This document shows positions 21,007 to 29,579 of a stretch of 64,000 bases of DNA, one piece after another (the first letter of the stretch is position 1; each line of letters starts with the position of its first letter). The translations under genes and the position numbers were made by a program. Location of the stretch: positions 2,920,001 through 2,984,000 of the forward strand of contig NZ_CP061474.1 of assembly GCF_014679505.1 (NCBI RefSeq), read 5' to 3'. The notes beneath the pieces are model-generated. The model saw only the letters and a list, made by a program, of their open reading frames with translations, was not told where the DNA came from and did not search any database. This stretch comes from Geobacillus sp. 46C-IIa. Its GTDB lineage: Bacteria > Bacillota > Bacilli > Bacillales > Anoxybacillaceae.

Positions 21007-21354
21007 TCACAATTCAATCGGCTTTTCAAACACAAACACAGAAACGGCCATATCTTCTTCAATTTTAATATCACTGAACAAATGAAGCAGTTTCGAACCG
21101 ACGAGCTCTTCCATGCCATCCGGCACATGCTGGGCATACACATCTTGAATCATTTTCGTTCTTGCCGCATGCACCATCTCCCGTCCTTCCGGCGTGCGGG
21201 CGATAAATTTCTCCGTCGGCGTTAAATTTCCGTGCAAAATCGTAATCGCCAAGTTGTCGACAAAATATGTTTTAATCCGTTCCGGCCCTTTGCCAAACAG
21301 CTGTTTACGCACTTTGCGCACAATATCATTAAAGGCGGCTTCCTTTTTCGACAT
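21007..21354 (-). CDS. DUF2294 / MpsC-family protein beside formate dehydrogenase
   Basis: 115 residues from ATG 21354 (MSKKEAAFNDIVRKVRK), 8 bases after AAAGGAG. The family motif region is KTYFVDNLAITILHGNLTPTEKF, followed by a conserved R and a C-terminal FSDIKIEEDMAVSVFVFE. This is the DUF2294 fold named MpsC after the mpsABC cluster of Staphylococcus; the biochemical role is unknown. A second member lies at 41114-41482 beside dabB. This one is divergent from formate dehydrogenase and upstream of fdhD, recalling the yrh formate dehydrogenase cluster of B. subtilis. Confidence 0.85.
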   Translation of the reverse strand: MSKKEAAFNDIVRKVRKQLFGKGPERIKTYFVDNLAITILHGNLTPTEKFIARTPEGREMVHAARTKMIQDVYAQHVPDGMEELVGSKLLHLFSDIKIEEDMAVSVFVFEKPIEL

Positions 21355-21542
21355 CCCCATCTCTCCTTTCGCCAACGTTTGAAAAACTTCCTATCCATCC
21401 ATTGTGTTCTACGTTTCGCCATACTATAATAAACTATAGCAAATGTATACATAGTGGAAAAATAATAAGGGTCTCCTTGTTATTTTTCTACGACTCTAGC
21501 AAACATTGGATTGGTTGTTTAGTATCGCTGTGCTAAAGAACT

Positions 21543-21592
21543 ACTCCACCACGATGAAGCACGAATCTCATCGTTGGTGGAGTTTTTATTTT
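21543..21592 (+). terminator. Terminator-like hairpin in the leader of formate dehydrogenase
   Basis: ACTCCACCA-CGATGA (21543-21557) pairs with TCATCG-TTGGTGGAGT (21568-21583) with a single bulge, followed by TTTTATTTT. No plus-strand gene lies upstream, so this is a candidate attenuator. The ribosome site AAAGGAGG follows only a few bases later. Confidence 0.65.
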
Positions 21593-21606
21593 GCAAAGGA
21601 GGAGCG

Positions 21607-24573
21607 ATGATGGAAGCACCAATGGTGACGGTTACCATCAACGGACGCACGTACCGCGCCAAACAAGGGATGACGATTTTAGAAACCGTCAACGAGCACG
21701 GGCTTTCGCACCCGCAAGTTTGTTACACGCCGGAGCTTGGCGCCATTCAGACGTGTGATACGTGCATCGCTGAAGTCAACGGCACGCTTCTTCGCGCCTG
21801 TTCGACGCTAGTGGAAGACGGCATGGTCGTCGAGCTCAGCTCACCGCGGGCGAAAGCGGCGCAAAAAGAAGCGATGGACCGCCTTTTGGAAAACCACCTT
21901 TTATACTGTACGGTGTGTGATAACAACAACGGCAACTGCAAGCTGCACAACACAGCGGAAATGATGCAAATCGAACATCAAACATATCCGTACCGTCCGA
22001 AAGTCCACCCATCCGAGGTGGATATGTCGCACCCGTTCTACCGCTATGACCCGAACCAATGCATCGCCTGTGGGCAGTGTGTTGAGGCATGCCAAAACTT
22101 GCAAGTAAACGAAACGCTCTCGATTGACTGGGAAGCAGAACGGCCGCGCGTCGTTTGGGATGGCGGCGTGCCGATCAACGAATCGTCGTGCGTCAGCTGC
22201 GGGCACTGTGTCACCGTTTGCCCGTGCAACGCCTTAATGGAAAAATCGATGCTTGGCGAAGCCGGGTTTATGACCGGCTTGGATCAAGAAGTGCTGAGCC
22301 CAATGATCGACTTTGTCAAAGAAGTCGAGCCAAATTACACGAGCATTTTCGCCATTTCTGAAATTGAGGCGGCGATGCGCGAACAGCGGATCAAAAAGAC
22401 GAAAACGGTCTGCACGTTCTGCGGCGTCGGCTGTTCGTTTGAAGTGTGGACGAAAGGGCGCAAGATTTTAAAAATCCAGCCTGTTTCCGAAGCGCCGGTC
22501 AACGCGATTTCCACATGCGTCAAAGGAAAATTCGGCTGGGATTTTGTCAACAGCGAAGAGCGCCTGACGAAACCGCTCATCCGTAAAGGCGACGTGTTCG
22601 TCGAGTCGACATGGGAAGAAGCGCTCGATCTAGTGGCCAAAAAACTTGGCGCCATTAAGCAACAATACGGCGGCAATGCCATTGGCTTCATTTCCTCATC
22701 GAAAATTTCCAACGAGGAAAACTATTTAATGCAAAAGTTGGCGCGGCAAGTATTTGAAACGAACAACGTCGACAACTGTTCGCGCTATTGCCAATCGCCA
22801 GCGACGGACGGCTTGTTCCGCACGGTCGGCATGGGCGGCGATTCCGGCACGATTCATGACATCGCTTCCGCCGGCTTGGTCATCATCATCGGCGCCAACC
22901 CTGCCGAGGGGCATCCGGTGATTGCGACCCGCGTCAAACGGGCGCATAAGCTGTTCGGCCAAAAACTGATCGTCGCCGACTTGCGCCGCAACGAAATGGC
23001 TGAGCGGGCCGATTTGTTCATCCGCCCGAAACAAGGCACCGACCAAGTGTGGCTGATGGCGGTAACGAAATACATCATCGACCAAGGCTGGCACGATGAA
23101 GCGTTCATTCGCGAACGCGTCCATTTCTTTGATGAATTCCGACAGCTGCTCGAAAAATATACGCTCGACTATGCCGAACAAACAACCGGCATCGCCAAAG
23201 CCGATCTCATCCGCATTGCCGAAATGATTCACGAAGCGGACGGCACATGCGTCCTTTGGGGCATGGGCGTGACGCAAAATACGGGCGGCAGCGACACATC
23301 GGCAGCGATTTCCAATTTGCTGCTTGCAACCGGCAACTACGGGCGTCCGGGCGCCGGTGCGTTCCCATTGCGCGGCCATAACAACGTCCAAGGCGCCTGT
23401 GACATGGGATCGCTTCCTTCCTGGCTGCCTGGCTACCAACATGTGACCGATGACGCGGCGCGCGCGAAATTTGAAAAAGCGTACGGCGTCCGCATCGATG
23501 CAAAGCCGGGCCTTGACAACATTCAAATGCTTGAAGCGGCTGAACGCGGCGAGCTAAAAGCGATGTATATCGTCGGCGAAGACATGGCGCTTGTCGACTG
23601 CAACGCCAACCATGTGCAAGAGACGTTGGCGAAACTCGACTTTGTCGTCGTCCAAGACATTTTCTTATCCAAAACGGCGCAATTTGCTGATGTGATCTTG
23701 CCGGCGGCGCCGAACTTGGAGAAAGAAGGAACATTCACGAACACCGAACGCCGCATCCAACGGTTTTACCAAGCGCTTGAGCCGCTTGGCGACTCCAAAC
23801 CGGATTGGTGGATTATCCAAGAAATTGCCAAACGGCTTGGCGCCGATTGGAATTACACCGGCCCGAGTGAAGTGATGGATGAAGTCGCCAGCCTCGCCCC
23901 GCTCTATTCGCAGGCGCATTACGACCGGCTCGAGGGCTGGAACAGCTTATGCTGGGGCAGCTATGACGGCGCTGATACGCCGCTTCTGTACAAAGAGCGG
24001 TTTAACTTCCCGGACGGCAAAGCCCGCTTTGCGCTGGCCGATTGGGTCAAACCGGTGCAATACCCGGAAGAGTACGATTTGCTCGTCAACAACGGCCGGC
24101 TGCTTGAGCACTTCCACGAAGGAAACTTGACGTACAAATCAAAAGGCATCCAGCGCAAGTTTCCGGACATTTTCGTTGAAGTGTCGCCGGAACTCGCCAA
24201 CGAGCGCGGCATTAGCGACGGGGCGCTTGTCCGGCTCATCTCCCCGTACGGCCGCGTCAAAGTGCGCGTGCTCGTCACCGACCGGGTCAGAGGCAATGAG
24301 CTGTTCTTGCCGATGCACTCAACGGCCAATGAGAGCGCCATTAACATTTTGACCGGTCCGCAAACCGACCATCGCACGAATACGCCGGCGTATAAACAAG
24401 CCCGCGTGCGTATGGAAGTGCTTGAACGGTCGGGAGAAACGCCGCTGCCGCGCACAAACCCGCGCTTTAAACAGCGTCATCCGCAAAACGGCGTCGAGGT
24501 CGAGCGGAAATGGCAACGCCGCGATTACGTGCCGCTCACGGAAGCGGAAAAGGGGGTGAAAATCGGTGGCTAA
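21607..24573 (+). CDS. Formate dehydrogenase, large molybdopterin subunit with NuoG-like N-terminus
   Basis: About 988 residues, YrhE/FdhF-type. It oxidises formate to CO2, or the reverse, with Mo/W-bis-MGD. Domains in order: 2Fe-2S ferredoxin (CYTPELGAIQTCDTCIAEV), a Cys/His 4Fe-4S segment (CTVCDNNNGNCKLH), a 2x[4Fe-4S] ferredoxin (CIACGQCVEAC and CVSCGHCVTVC), then the MopB domain with its own cluster (CTFCGVGCSFEVW). The catalytic cysteine is in NCSRYCQSPAT, so this is a Cys and not a selenocysteine enzyme. No signal peptide, hence cytoplasmic. It overlaps the next gene by 8 bases. Two adjacent ATGs leave the start uncertain by one codon. Confidence 0.94.
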   Translation: MMEAPMVTVTINGRTYRAKQGMTILETVNEHGLSHPQVCYTPELGAIQTCDTCIAEVNGTLLRACSTLVEDGMVVELSSPRAKAAQKEAMDRLLENHLLYCTVCDNNNGNCKLHNTAEMMQIEHQTYPYRPKVHPSEVDMSHPFYRYDPNQCIACGQCVEACQNLQVNETLSIDWEAERPRVVWDGGVPINESSCVSCGHCVTVCPCNALMEKSMLGEAGFMTGLDQEVLSPMIDFVKEVEPNYTSIFAISEIEAAMREQRIKKTKTVCTFCGVGCSFEVWTKGRKILKIQPVSEAPVNAISTCVKGKFGWDFVNSEERLTKPLIRKGDVFVESTWEEALDLVAKKLGAIKQQYGGNAIGFISSSKISNEENYLMQKLARQVFETNNVDNCSRYCQSPATDGLFRTVGMGGDSGTIHDIASAGLVIIIGANPAEGHPVIATRVKRAHKLFGQKLIVADLRRNEMAERADLFIRPKQGTDQVWLMAVTKYIIDQGWHDEAFIRERVHFFDEFRQLLEKYTLDYAEQTTGIAKADLIRIAEMIHEADGTCVLWGMGVTQNTGGSDTSAAISNLLLATGNYGRPGAGAFPLRGHNNVQGACDMGSLPSWLPGYQHVTDDAARAKFEKAYGVRIDAKPGLDNIQMLEAAERGELKAMYIVGEDMALVDCNANHVQETLAKLDFVVVQDIFLSKTAQFADVILPAAPNLEKEGTFTNTERRIQRFYQALEPLGDSKPDWWIIQEIAKRLGADWNYTGPSEVMDEVASLAPLYSQAHYDRLEGWNSLCWGSYDGADTPLLYKERFNFPDGKARFALADWVKPVQYPEEYDLLVNNGRLLEHFHEGNLTYKSKGIQRKFPDIFVEVSPELANERGISDGALVRLISPYGRVKVRVLVTDRVRGNELFLPMHSTANESAINILTGPQTDHRTNTPAYKQARVRMEVLERSGETPLPRTNPRFKQRHPQNGVEVERKWQRRDYVPLTEAEKGVKIGG

Positions 24574-25054
24574 ACCGATTACCGCCATTCAAAAACGCCA
24601 GATGACCGAGGAAGAAAAGCGGGCCGAAGCGCTGGCGAAACTAAAAGCGGCCGTCGGCGACAGCGAAGAAGCAGTCCGCGAGCTCTTGACGCTCATCGAG
24701 CAGCTGCATGAAAGCGGCCTGCTTGAGGCCGCCAACGCCCTATTAAATGCGCGGGAAGACGTAGCGAAAATCGTCGTCGGCCAGCTCAACCAAAAGCCGG
24801 TGACAACGATGGTGAACCACGCGTTCGCCTTGGCCGGCCTCGCCGCCTCGCTCGACCCTGAGCGGACGGCCAAGCTGCTTGAACATATCGCCTCCGGTGC
24901 CATCGAGGCATACGAAGAGACCTCGGTCGAACCGAAAAAGGTCGGACTGTTCGACTTGTTTAAGGCGCTCAACGACCCGGATATCAATCGCGCCGTCCAC
25001 TTCTTCCTGTCCGCACTTAAGGCGATCGGCCAACGGCTTAGAAATGACAGCTGA
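24566..25054 (+). CDS. DUF1641 protein, formate dehydrogenase partner
   Basis: 162 residues starting with GTG at 24566, after GGGGGTG. The start codon overlaps the end of the dehydrogenase (GTGGCTAA), so translation is coupled. The helical, soluble sequence contains the DUF1641 core HESGLLEAANALLNAREDV and a C-terminal KVGLFDLFKALNDPDINRAVHFFL. YrhD of B. subtilis is the same family beside YrhE. It is probably a small subunit or assembly partner; no catalytic residue is evident. Confidence 0.88.
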   Translation: MAKPITAIQKRQMTEEEKRAEALAKLKAAVGDSEEAVRELLTLIEQLHESGLLEAANALLNAREDVAKIVVGQLNQKPVTTMVNHAFALAGLAASLDPERTAKLLEHIASGAIEAYEETSVEPKKVGLFDLFKALNDPDINRAVHFFLSALKAIGQRLRNDS

Positions 25055-25142
25055 CCGGTTGAGCGGCGGACAACATAGCGGCGAACAAATAGGCCGCTGA
25101 AAGAATGGACAGCAACCCGATCAACGAGCAGAAACGAGCGAG

Positions 25143-25170
25143 GCGCCCCGCCAGGTGCGGGGCGCTTTTC
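25143..25170 (+). terminator. Terminator of the formate dehydrogenase operon
   Basis: GCGCCCCGC and GCGGGGCGC form a 9-bp stem with a CAGGT loop and a TTTT tail. The following 230 bases to yfhP show nothing else clear. Confidence 0.85.
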
Positions 25171-25404
25171 GCTTAGTTAAAGCCGTCCGCTCAAGCATTT
25201 TCCCTTCCCTCCGGATGTCCGCAGCAACAATCGATGTCAATTTAGTCATTCTGCCCCTCGCTAGCAGGCGGCATCATGTGGTACACTAGCCATACCATTA
25301 TTTACTCCGCCGCCCGCCCTTCCACCCTTCAACAGGACGGTTATTGACCGGACTCCGGGCGGGATATACTAACAAACGACGCTGATAAAGGAGGCGCCTT
25401 GACG

Positions 25405-26385
25405 TTGGATACAGGCACACACGTTTTAATGGGAGTGGCGCTCGGCAGTCTTGCCTCGCTTGATCCCGCCATCGCCCACGACCCGCTCTTATCCCACGCC
25501 GTACTGATCGGCGCACTCGCCGGCTCGCAAGTGCCGGATATCGATACGATTTTAAAGTTGCGCAATAACGCCAAATATATTCGCAACCACCGCGGCGTGA
25601 CTCACTCGATTCCCGCCGTCATTCTTTGGCCGCTGTTGATCGTCGGCGTGATGATCGCCGTCTATCCGGATACGGATTGGCTCCGCGTTTGGCTTTGGAC
25701 GTTCGCCGCCGTCGCTTTTCATGTGTTTGTCGATATTTTTAACGCTTACGGGACGCAAGCGTTGCGCCCGTTCACGAAAAAATGGATCGCCCTTGGCGTC
25801 GTTCATACGTTTGATCCAATCATTTTTGCGCTCCATTTGCTCGGGATTGGCGGACTGTTTCTTGGCCTCCACCCCGGTTATACGTTTTTCGGCATCTATG
25901 TGCTCGTCGCCGCGTATTACGCGCTTCGCTTCCACCAACAGGCGAACATAAAACGGCTCGTCCGCGCCTCGATCGACGGCGTGACCGAGATCATCACCGT
26001 GCCGACGTGGCGGCCGCGCGAATGGCACTTAGCCATTTCAACAGACGACGAATTTTATGTCGCCCGCGCCAAACGCGGCCGCCTTTTCATTCTCGATCGT
26101 TTCCAAAAGCGGCCGCTTCCCGACCACCCGGTCATGAATGCGGCGAAACGCGATGAAAATGTCGCCGCTTTTTTATCCTTCTCCCCAGTATATCGGTGGG
26201 AAATGAACGAGTATGACGACTATTACGAAGTGCGCTTTACCGACTTGCGCTACCGGAGCAAAGGATATTATCCGTTCGTTGCTGTCGTTCAGCTTGACCG
26301 CAACCTCCGCATTGTCAGCTCATACACCGGATGGATTTTCAGCGAAGGAAGGCTGCGAAAAAAACTGGAGCTCGCTCCAAACTGA
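25405..26385 (+). CDS. yfhP: YfhP-like membrane metal-dependent hydrolase
   Basis: 326 residues. The N-terminal half is the YdjM/YfhP membrane hydrolase domain (PF04307) with conserved metal-ligand candidates: the first His in MDTGTHVLMGVALG, the Asp pair in SQVPDIDTILKL, NHRGVTHSIPAV and FVDIFNAYGTQALRPFT. About five hydrophobic segments span residues 20-185; the C-terminal 130 residues are soluble. I chose TTG 25405 because relatives begin MDTGTH and AAAGGAGG is 10 bases upstream; an earlier TTG (25399) is too close. The substrate is unknown. Confidence 0.88.
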   Translation: MDTGTHVLMGVALGSLASLDPAIAHDPLLSHAVLIGALAGSQVPDIDTILKLRNNAKYIRNHRGVTHSIPAVILWPLLIVGVMIAVYPDTDWLRVWLWTFAAVAFHVFVDIFNAYGTQALRPFTKKWIALGVVHTFDPIIFALHLLGIGGLFLGLHPGYTFFGIYVLVAAYYALRFHQQANIKRLVRASIDGVTEIITVPTWRPREWHLAISTDDEFYVARAKRGRLFILDRFQKRPLPDHPVMNAAKRDENVAAFLSFSPVYRWEMNEYDDYYEVRFTDLRYRSKGYYPFVAVVQLDRNLRIVSSYTGWIFSEGRLRKKLELAPN

Positions 26386-26507
26386 CAATGGCCGCCAGCG
26401 CCTGTGTTTGTCCCAACAAATTGCATACATAAGCGCGCCCGGTGATCCCATAATAAAAATACGTGTTGGCCATCCAACACGAGCACGCCATAAGGAGGGA
26501 ATGTGCC

Positions 26508-26669
26508 ATGCGGAATAAGGAGCACAACTTCCCGAATCAAAACAACAACAAGTTCGAAGGCGAGCCGCGCGCTAAAGCCGAGTATGCGTCAAAACGGGCT
26601 GACGGCACGATCAACACCCACCCGCAAGAACGGATGCGCGCCTCGGGTGAACGAAGCGACTTCTTTTAA
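26508..26669 (+). CDS. sspK: Small acid-soluble spore protein K
   Basis: 53 residues, [20 protein letters not shown] onward, hydrophilic and rich in N, K and R. This is the minor SASP K family; in B. subtilis sspK also lies next to yfhP. A textbook AAGGAGGG site is 9 bases upstream. Expression in the forespore is expected. CATACATAA about 85 bases upstream resembles a SigG -10 element, but I cannot confirm the -35. Confidence 0.88.
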   Translation: MRNKEHNFPNQNNNKFEGEPRAKAEYASKRADGTINTHPQERMRASGERSDFF

Positions 26670-26743
26670 TCGTGAACAAAACCGCGGGAGCATGGCGCCA
26701 TCTGCCATGTTCCCCGGCATATTCCGCAGCGAGGTGAACAGTC

Positions 26744-26905
26744 ATGGGTCACCATCGGCGCAAGGCGTTTTATGACAACTTTTACTCCAATCCGTTTCAG
26801 CAGCCATGGGCCAACCCGAAGCATGCCCACTCGCAAGTAAACGGCGAAACGCAGCAAACGCTCGACCTCATCATTTTAGAGCGGCAGACGCGCAAGCAGT
26901 CATAG
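26744..26905 (+). CDS. YpzG-like small protein
   Basis: 53 residues: MGHHRRKAFYDNFYSNPFQQ, then PWANPKHAHSQVNGETQQTL. The NPF...PKHxxSQVNGET signature is what I recall of the YpzG family, small bacillus proteins of unknown function. GAGGTG lies 7 bases before the ATG. It follows sspK in the same direction and ends at a strong terminator, so it may share spore-stage expression. Confidence 0.75.
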   Translation: MGHHRRKAFYDNFYSNPFQQPWANPKHAHSQVNGETQQTLDLIILERQTRKQS

Positions 26906-26908
26906 TCG

Positions 26909-26943
26909 AAAAAACCTAGGGGATTGCCCCTAGGTTTTTTCTT
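26909..26943. terminator. Strong bidirectional terminator
   Basis: AAAAAACCTAGGGG and CCCCTAGGTTTTTT form a perfect stem with an ATTG loop. Confidence 0.9.
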
Positions 26944-27058
26944 TCGAACCTCAGCCTGCCTTCCATGCCGCCTGCCGACCAGCAATAGCAGAAGAGGCGC
27001 GCTTTCGAGCGCCAACCCTCCCGCATGTCTCCGAGCCGATCAAACGGTATTTCTCCCC

Positions 27059-27394
27059 TTACGGCAAGTTTGGCTTTCGCAGCAACGAGATCGGCAGCGC
27101 TTCCTCCTCTCCGTTTCCTTTCAGCCGCCATCCCCAAGCAAACACCCCTTTTAAATAGCGCACTTTAAAATACTCCCCCGGCGCCCCTTCGATTTCATAG
27201 ATCTCCCCAGGCTGAAAATCGGCTGGATTCATCATATACGCTCTCGCCATAGCGATTTTCCGCTCATAAACGGCGTATTCGTTCACCATGCCCATCTGTT
27301 CCGCCCTGCGCGCTTTTTCCGTTAAGACGGCGATTTCTTGCTGCAGTTCTTCTTTTGTCATTTCGCTATACCGTTTTTGTTCCTCTTTAAGCAT
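27059..27394 (-). CDS. yfhH: YfhH (DUF1811) protein
   Basis: 111 residues. The N-terminus is a charged helix pair (MTKEELQQEIAVLTEKARRAEQMGMVNEYAVYERKI). It is followed by a small beta domain (FQPGEIYEIEGAPGEYFKVRYLKGVFAWGWRL). That is the DUF1811 layout. It lies just downstream of recX, as in B. subtilis yfhG-yfhH. Function is unknown. Confidence 0.85.
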   Translation of the reverse strand: MLKEEQKRYSEMTKEELQQEIAVLTEKARRAEQMGMVNEYAVYERKIAMARAYMMNPADFQPGEIYEIEGAPGEYFKVRYLKGVFAWGWRLKGNGEEEALPISLLRKPNLP

Positions 27395-27465
27395 GTTGGA
27401 CCATCTCCCTTTTTTCTTTTTTCAACGGTGAAACAACGCCTTTTTCAGCTTTTTGGTTGCGGCGG

Positions 27466-28275
27466 TCACCGGTCATCATCTTGCCTGCGCAGCCATTCGT
27501 CGATCAAAGCAAGCGAAAACCCCTTCCGGTAAAGAGCTTGGCGCATTTTTTGCTCATAAAGCGGGCGCGGGTGATGCGCATAGCGGCGATGAATCTTTTC
27601 TGCCTGAATGTGCAGCGCCTCCCGCTCTTCCTCCTCGGTGCGGCCCCTCTCATCCGCTAGGACGACGGCGGCGACTTCAGGCGAAAACCCTCTGCGCACC
27701 AGCTGCTGCTTTACTCTCTCCAAAAAGGCGCGAGTCGACTCCGCCCGCCGTTGTTTTTTCGCTTTTTCGTAAAGCAAGCGGGCCGCCGCAACTTGTTCGC
27801 TAAACGAGTATTCGGCTAAACTTTGTTCAATCGCAGACGCGGGCACGCCAAGCCGCTCAAGTTCGGCTCGGATGAGGCGCGGGCCTTTGGCAGATGTGTT
27901 TTTTTGCGTGCGCACGTAAGCGGCAGCGAACGCCTCATCATCGACATACCGCTCGGCGCGAAGTTTCCTGAGCACTTCCTCAATGACCGGGTCGGCGACG
28001 CCTTTTTTTCTTAAGTGCCCAATCATTTCATGCTCCGAGCGCATCCGATGCGCCAAAAAATAGAGCGCTTGCTGGTACGCTTTTTTTACCCCATCGGCAT
28101 AGACGATATCGCGAAGAAGGGCGTCATCGATGATCATCCCTTTTTTCAAACGGAACTCGAGCAAGACATCTTGGTCGACCGTCAGTTTTAACGGCGGCTC
28201 ATCATCGCGGTGAATGACGATCGTAAACCGCTCGGCGTTTTCCTTTGTCACGGCAATGTCGACAATCGTCCCCAT
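27466..28275 (-). CDS. recX: RecX regulator of RecA
   Basis: 269-residue all-helical protein that binds RecA filaments and limits or modulates recombinase activity. It has three RecX repeats: AYQQALYFLAHRMRSEHEMIGHLRKKG, then KLRAERYVDDEAFAAAYVRTQ with KGPRLIRAELERLGV, then the C-terminal KMRQALYRKGFSLALIDEWL. Its length matches the long Bacillus form (YfhG). GGAGG precedes the ATG. It is transcribed divergently from yfhF and toward yfhH. Confidence 0.93.
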   Translation of the reverse strand: MGTIVDIAVTKENAERFTIVIHRDDEPPLKLTVDQDVLLEFRLKKGMIIDDALLRDIVYADGVKKAYQQALYFLAHRMRSEHEMIGHLRKKGVADPVIEEVLRKLRAERYVDDEAFAAAYVRTQKNTSAKGPRLIRAELERLGVPASAIEQSLAEYSFSEQVAAARLLYEKAKKQRRAESTRAFLERVKQQLVRRGFSPEVAAVVLADERGRTEEEEREALHIQAEKIHRRYAHHPRPLYEQKMRQALYRKGFSLALIDEWLRRQDDDR

Positions 28276-28416
28276 CTTTCGTTCCTCCTCTCCTTTATCT
28301 TACCATAGAGAGGAATTCCCGACATAAATGGCGAAATGGAAAGAGAACGTGTTTCCGGCGTTCAATCATTTTCCACTTTCTCATGCATAAAATCGTTTAT
28401 ATAAGGAGGAAAAACT

Positions 28417-29310
28417 ATGCACATTGCCATCAATGGCGGAACCGGACTCATCGGTCGGGCGCTCGCCTGCTACTTTTCTGGACAAGGGCATGACGTTTAT
28501 ATTTTCACCCGCTCACCACAACCTTCTAGCGGCAATATCCATTACCTTTCCTTCAACGATAGCCGGAAACCGGACTCCATCGATGTGGCTGTGAACTTGG
28601 CCGGCGAGCCGCTCAATCGAAAGCGCTGGACGGCGAAACAAAAAGCCGTGATTGTTGACAGCCGCCTTCAGACTACCGAAGCAATGGTCAAGTATCTCCA
28701 CTCGCTATCTAAGCGCCCGTCGCTGTTTATTAACGCGAGCGCCATCGGCGTTTACGGCACCTCCGACTCTGCTGTGTTCACCGAGCAAACGGACGATTAT
28801 GGCGCTGATTTTCTCGCGAAAACGGTTCGAGCGTGGGAAGCAGCGGCCCGTCCAATCGAACAGCTCGGCATCCGTACCGTCTACGCCCGGTTTGGCGTCG
28901 TCTTCGCCCGCCACGGCGGCGCCTTGCCGATGATGGTCATGCCCTACCGTTTGTTCATCGGCGGTCGGGTCGGCAGCGGACGACAATGGCTGTCATGGAT
29001 TCATCTTAAGGACGTCACCCGCGCAATCGCCTATATTGCTGAACATGACAAGCTGTCGGGTCCCGTCAACTTCACCGCGCCCCATCCCGTGCAAATGGAC
29101 GAATTCGGTCGTACGGTCTCCCGCCTGCTTCGTCGCCCGCACTGGCTTCCGGTTCCTGCGGCAGCACTTCGCCTTCTCCTCGGCGAAATGAGCATGCTTG
29201 TTACGGACGGGCAACGCGTCATTCCAGAAAAGCTGCTGCAAGCCGGGTTTCGCTTTTCATTTCCAACGTTAGAAGATTGTCTCACGGATTTGTTTTTGCC
29301 GCAAAGCTGA
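28417..29310 (+). CDS. yfhF: NAD(P)-dependent epimerase-like protein, TIGR01777/YfhF type
   Basis: 297 residues. The Rossmann motif is [12 protein letters not shown] at the N-terminus. [25 protein letters not shown] is the diagnostic TIGR01777 segment, NASAIGVYG is the core strand, and the C-terminus carries the DUF1731 domain. The substrate is unknown; relatives are linked loosely to cell-division inhibitor SulA-type annotations, which the sequence does not support. AAGGAGG precedes the ATG. Confidence 0.9.
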   Translation: MHIAINGGTGLIGRALACYFSGQGHDVYIFTRSPQPSSGNIHYLSFNDSRKPDSIDVAVNLAGEPLNRKRWTAKQKAVIVDSRLQTTEAMVKYLHSLSKRPSLFINASAIGVYGTSDSAVFTEQTDDYGADFLAKTVRAWEAAARPIEQLGIRTVYARFGVVFARHGGALPMMVMPYRLFIGGRVGSGRQWLSWIHLKDVTRAIAYIAEHDKLSGPVNFTAPHPVQMDEFGRTVSRLLRRPHWLPVPAAALRLLLGEMSMLVTDGQRVIPEKLLQAGFRFSFPTLEDCLTDLFLPQS

Positions 29311-29380
29311 CAAAAAATATCCAAAAAAAATTAACAAAAAAGCAATTCCCTTTTTACATCTAATCGTGTATGATAAAGAA

Positions 29381-29573
29381 GACTTCAGGGCAGTTGTTGT
29401 TTATAACCGCATACGGATAGGAATAAAGGGAAGGCAAATGGTGCGCCACCAGCGCTCGCGCTGGTTCTAGTGGGTTCGATTCCCACCCCGAAATTTTTTT
29501 AATGAAGTTTTAATAAAAAAATTTCGAGGGTGGTTTCCCGCTAGGAGGCTGCCCTCGGTATCCAAAGGAGGGA
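29381..29573 (+). ncRNA. Putative structured leader RNA upstream of the GNAT gene
   Basis: A TATGAT box at 29369-29374 may start a transcript of about 190 bases before the ribosome site. It contains three consecutive short hairpins: GGTG/CACC, CCAGCG/CGCTGG, and a tRNA T-arm look-alike GTGGG-TTCGATT-CCCAC (29470-29486). An AT-rich 18-bp inverted repeat (29483-29533) shares the CCCACC segment with the T-arm-like hairpin, so the two are mutually exclusive. GAGGG and CCCTC downstream can also pair. No acceptor stem is present, so it is not a tRNA. Its class is unrecognised. Confidence 0.4.
29483..29533. repeat. Long inverted repeat with AT core
   Basis: CCACCC-CGAAATTTTTTT (29483-29500) is the reverse complement of AAAAAAATTTCG-A-GGGTGG (29515-29533) except for one bulged A. 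The loop is 14 bases. Confidence 0.85.
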
Positions 29574-29579
29574 TTGGCC

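Noticed and set aside
21607-24573. Selenocysteine formate dehydrogenase
   Set aside because: The active-site position is a Cys codon in SRYCQSPAT and there is no in-frame TGA.
25055-25404. Additional gene between DUF1641 and yfhP
   Set aside because: Frames here are short, lack ribosome sites and look like shadows; only a terminator is supported.
29470-29486. tRNA gene
   Set aside because: Only a T-arm-like hairpin exists. No acceptor stem, anticodon arm or CCA-compatible end can be built around it.
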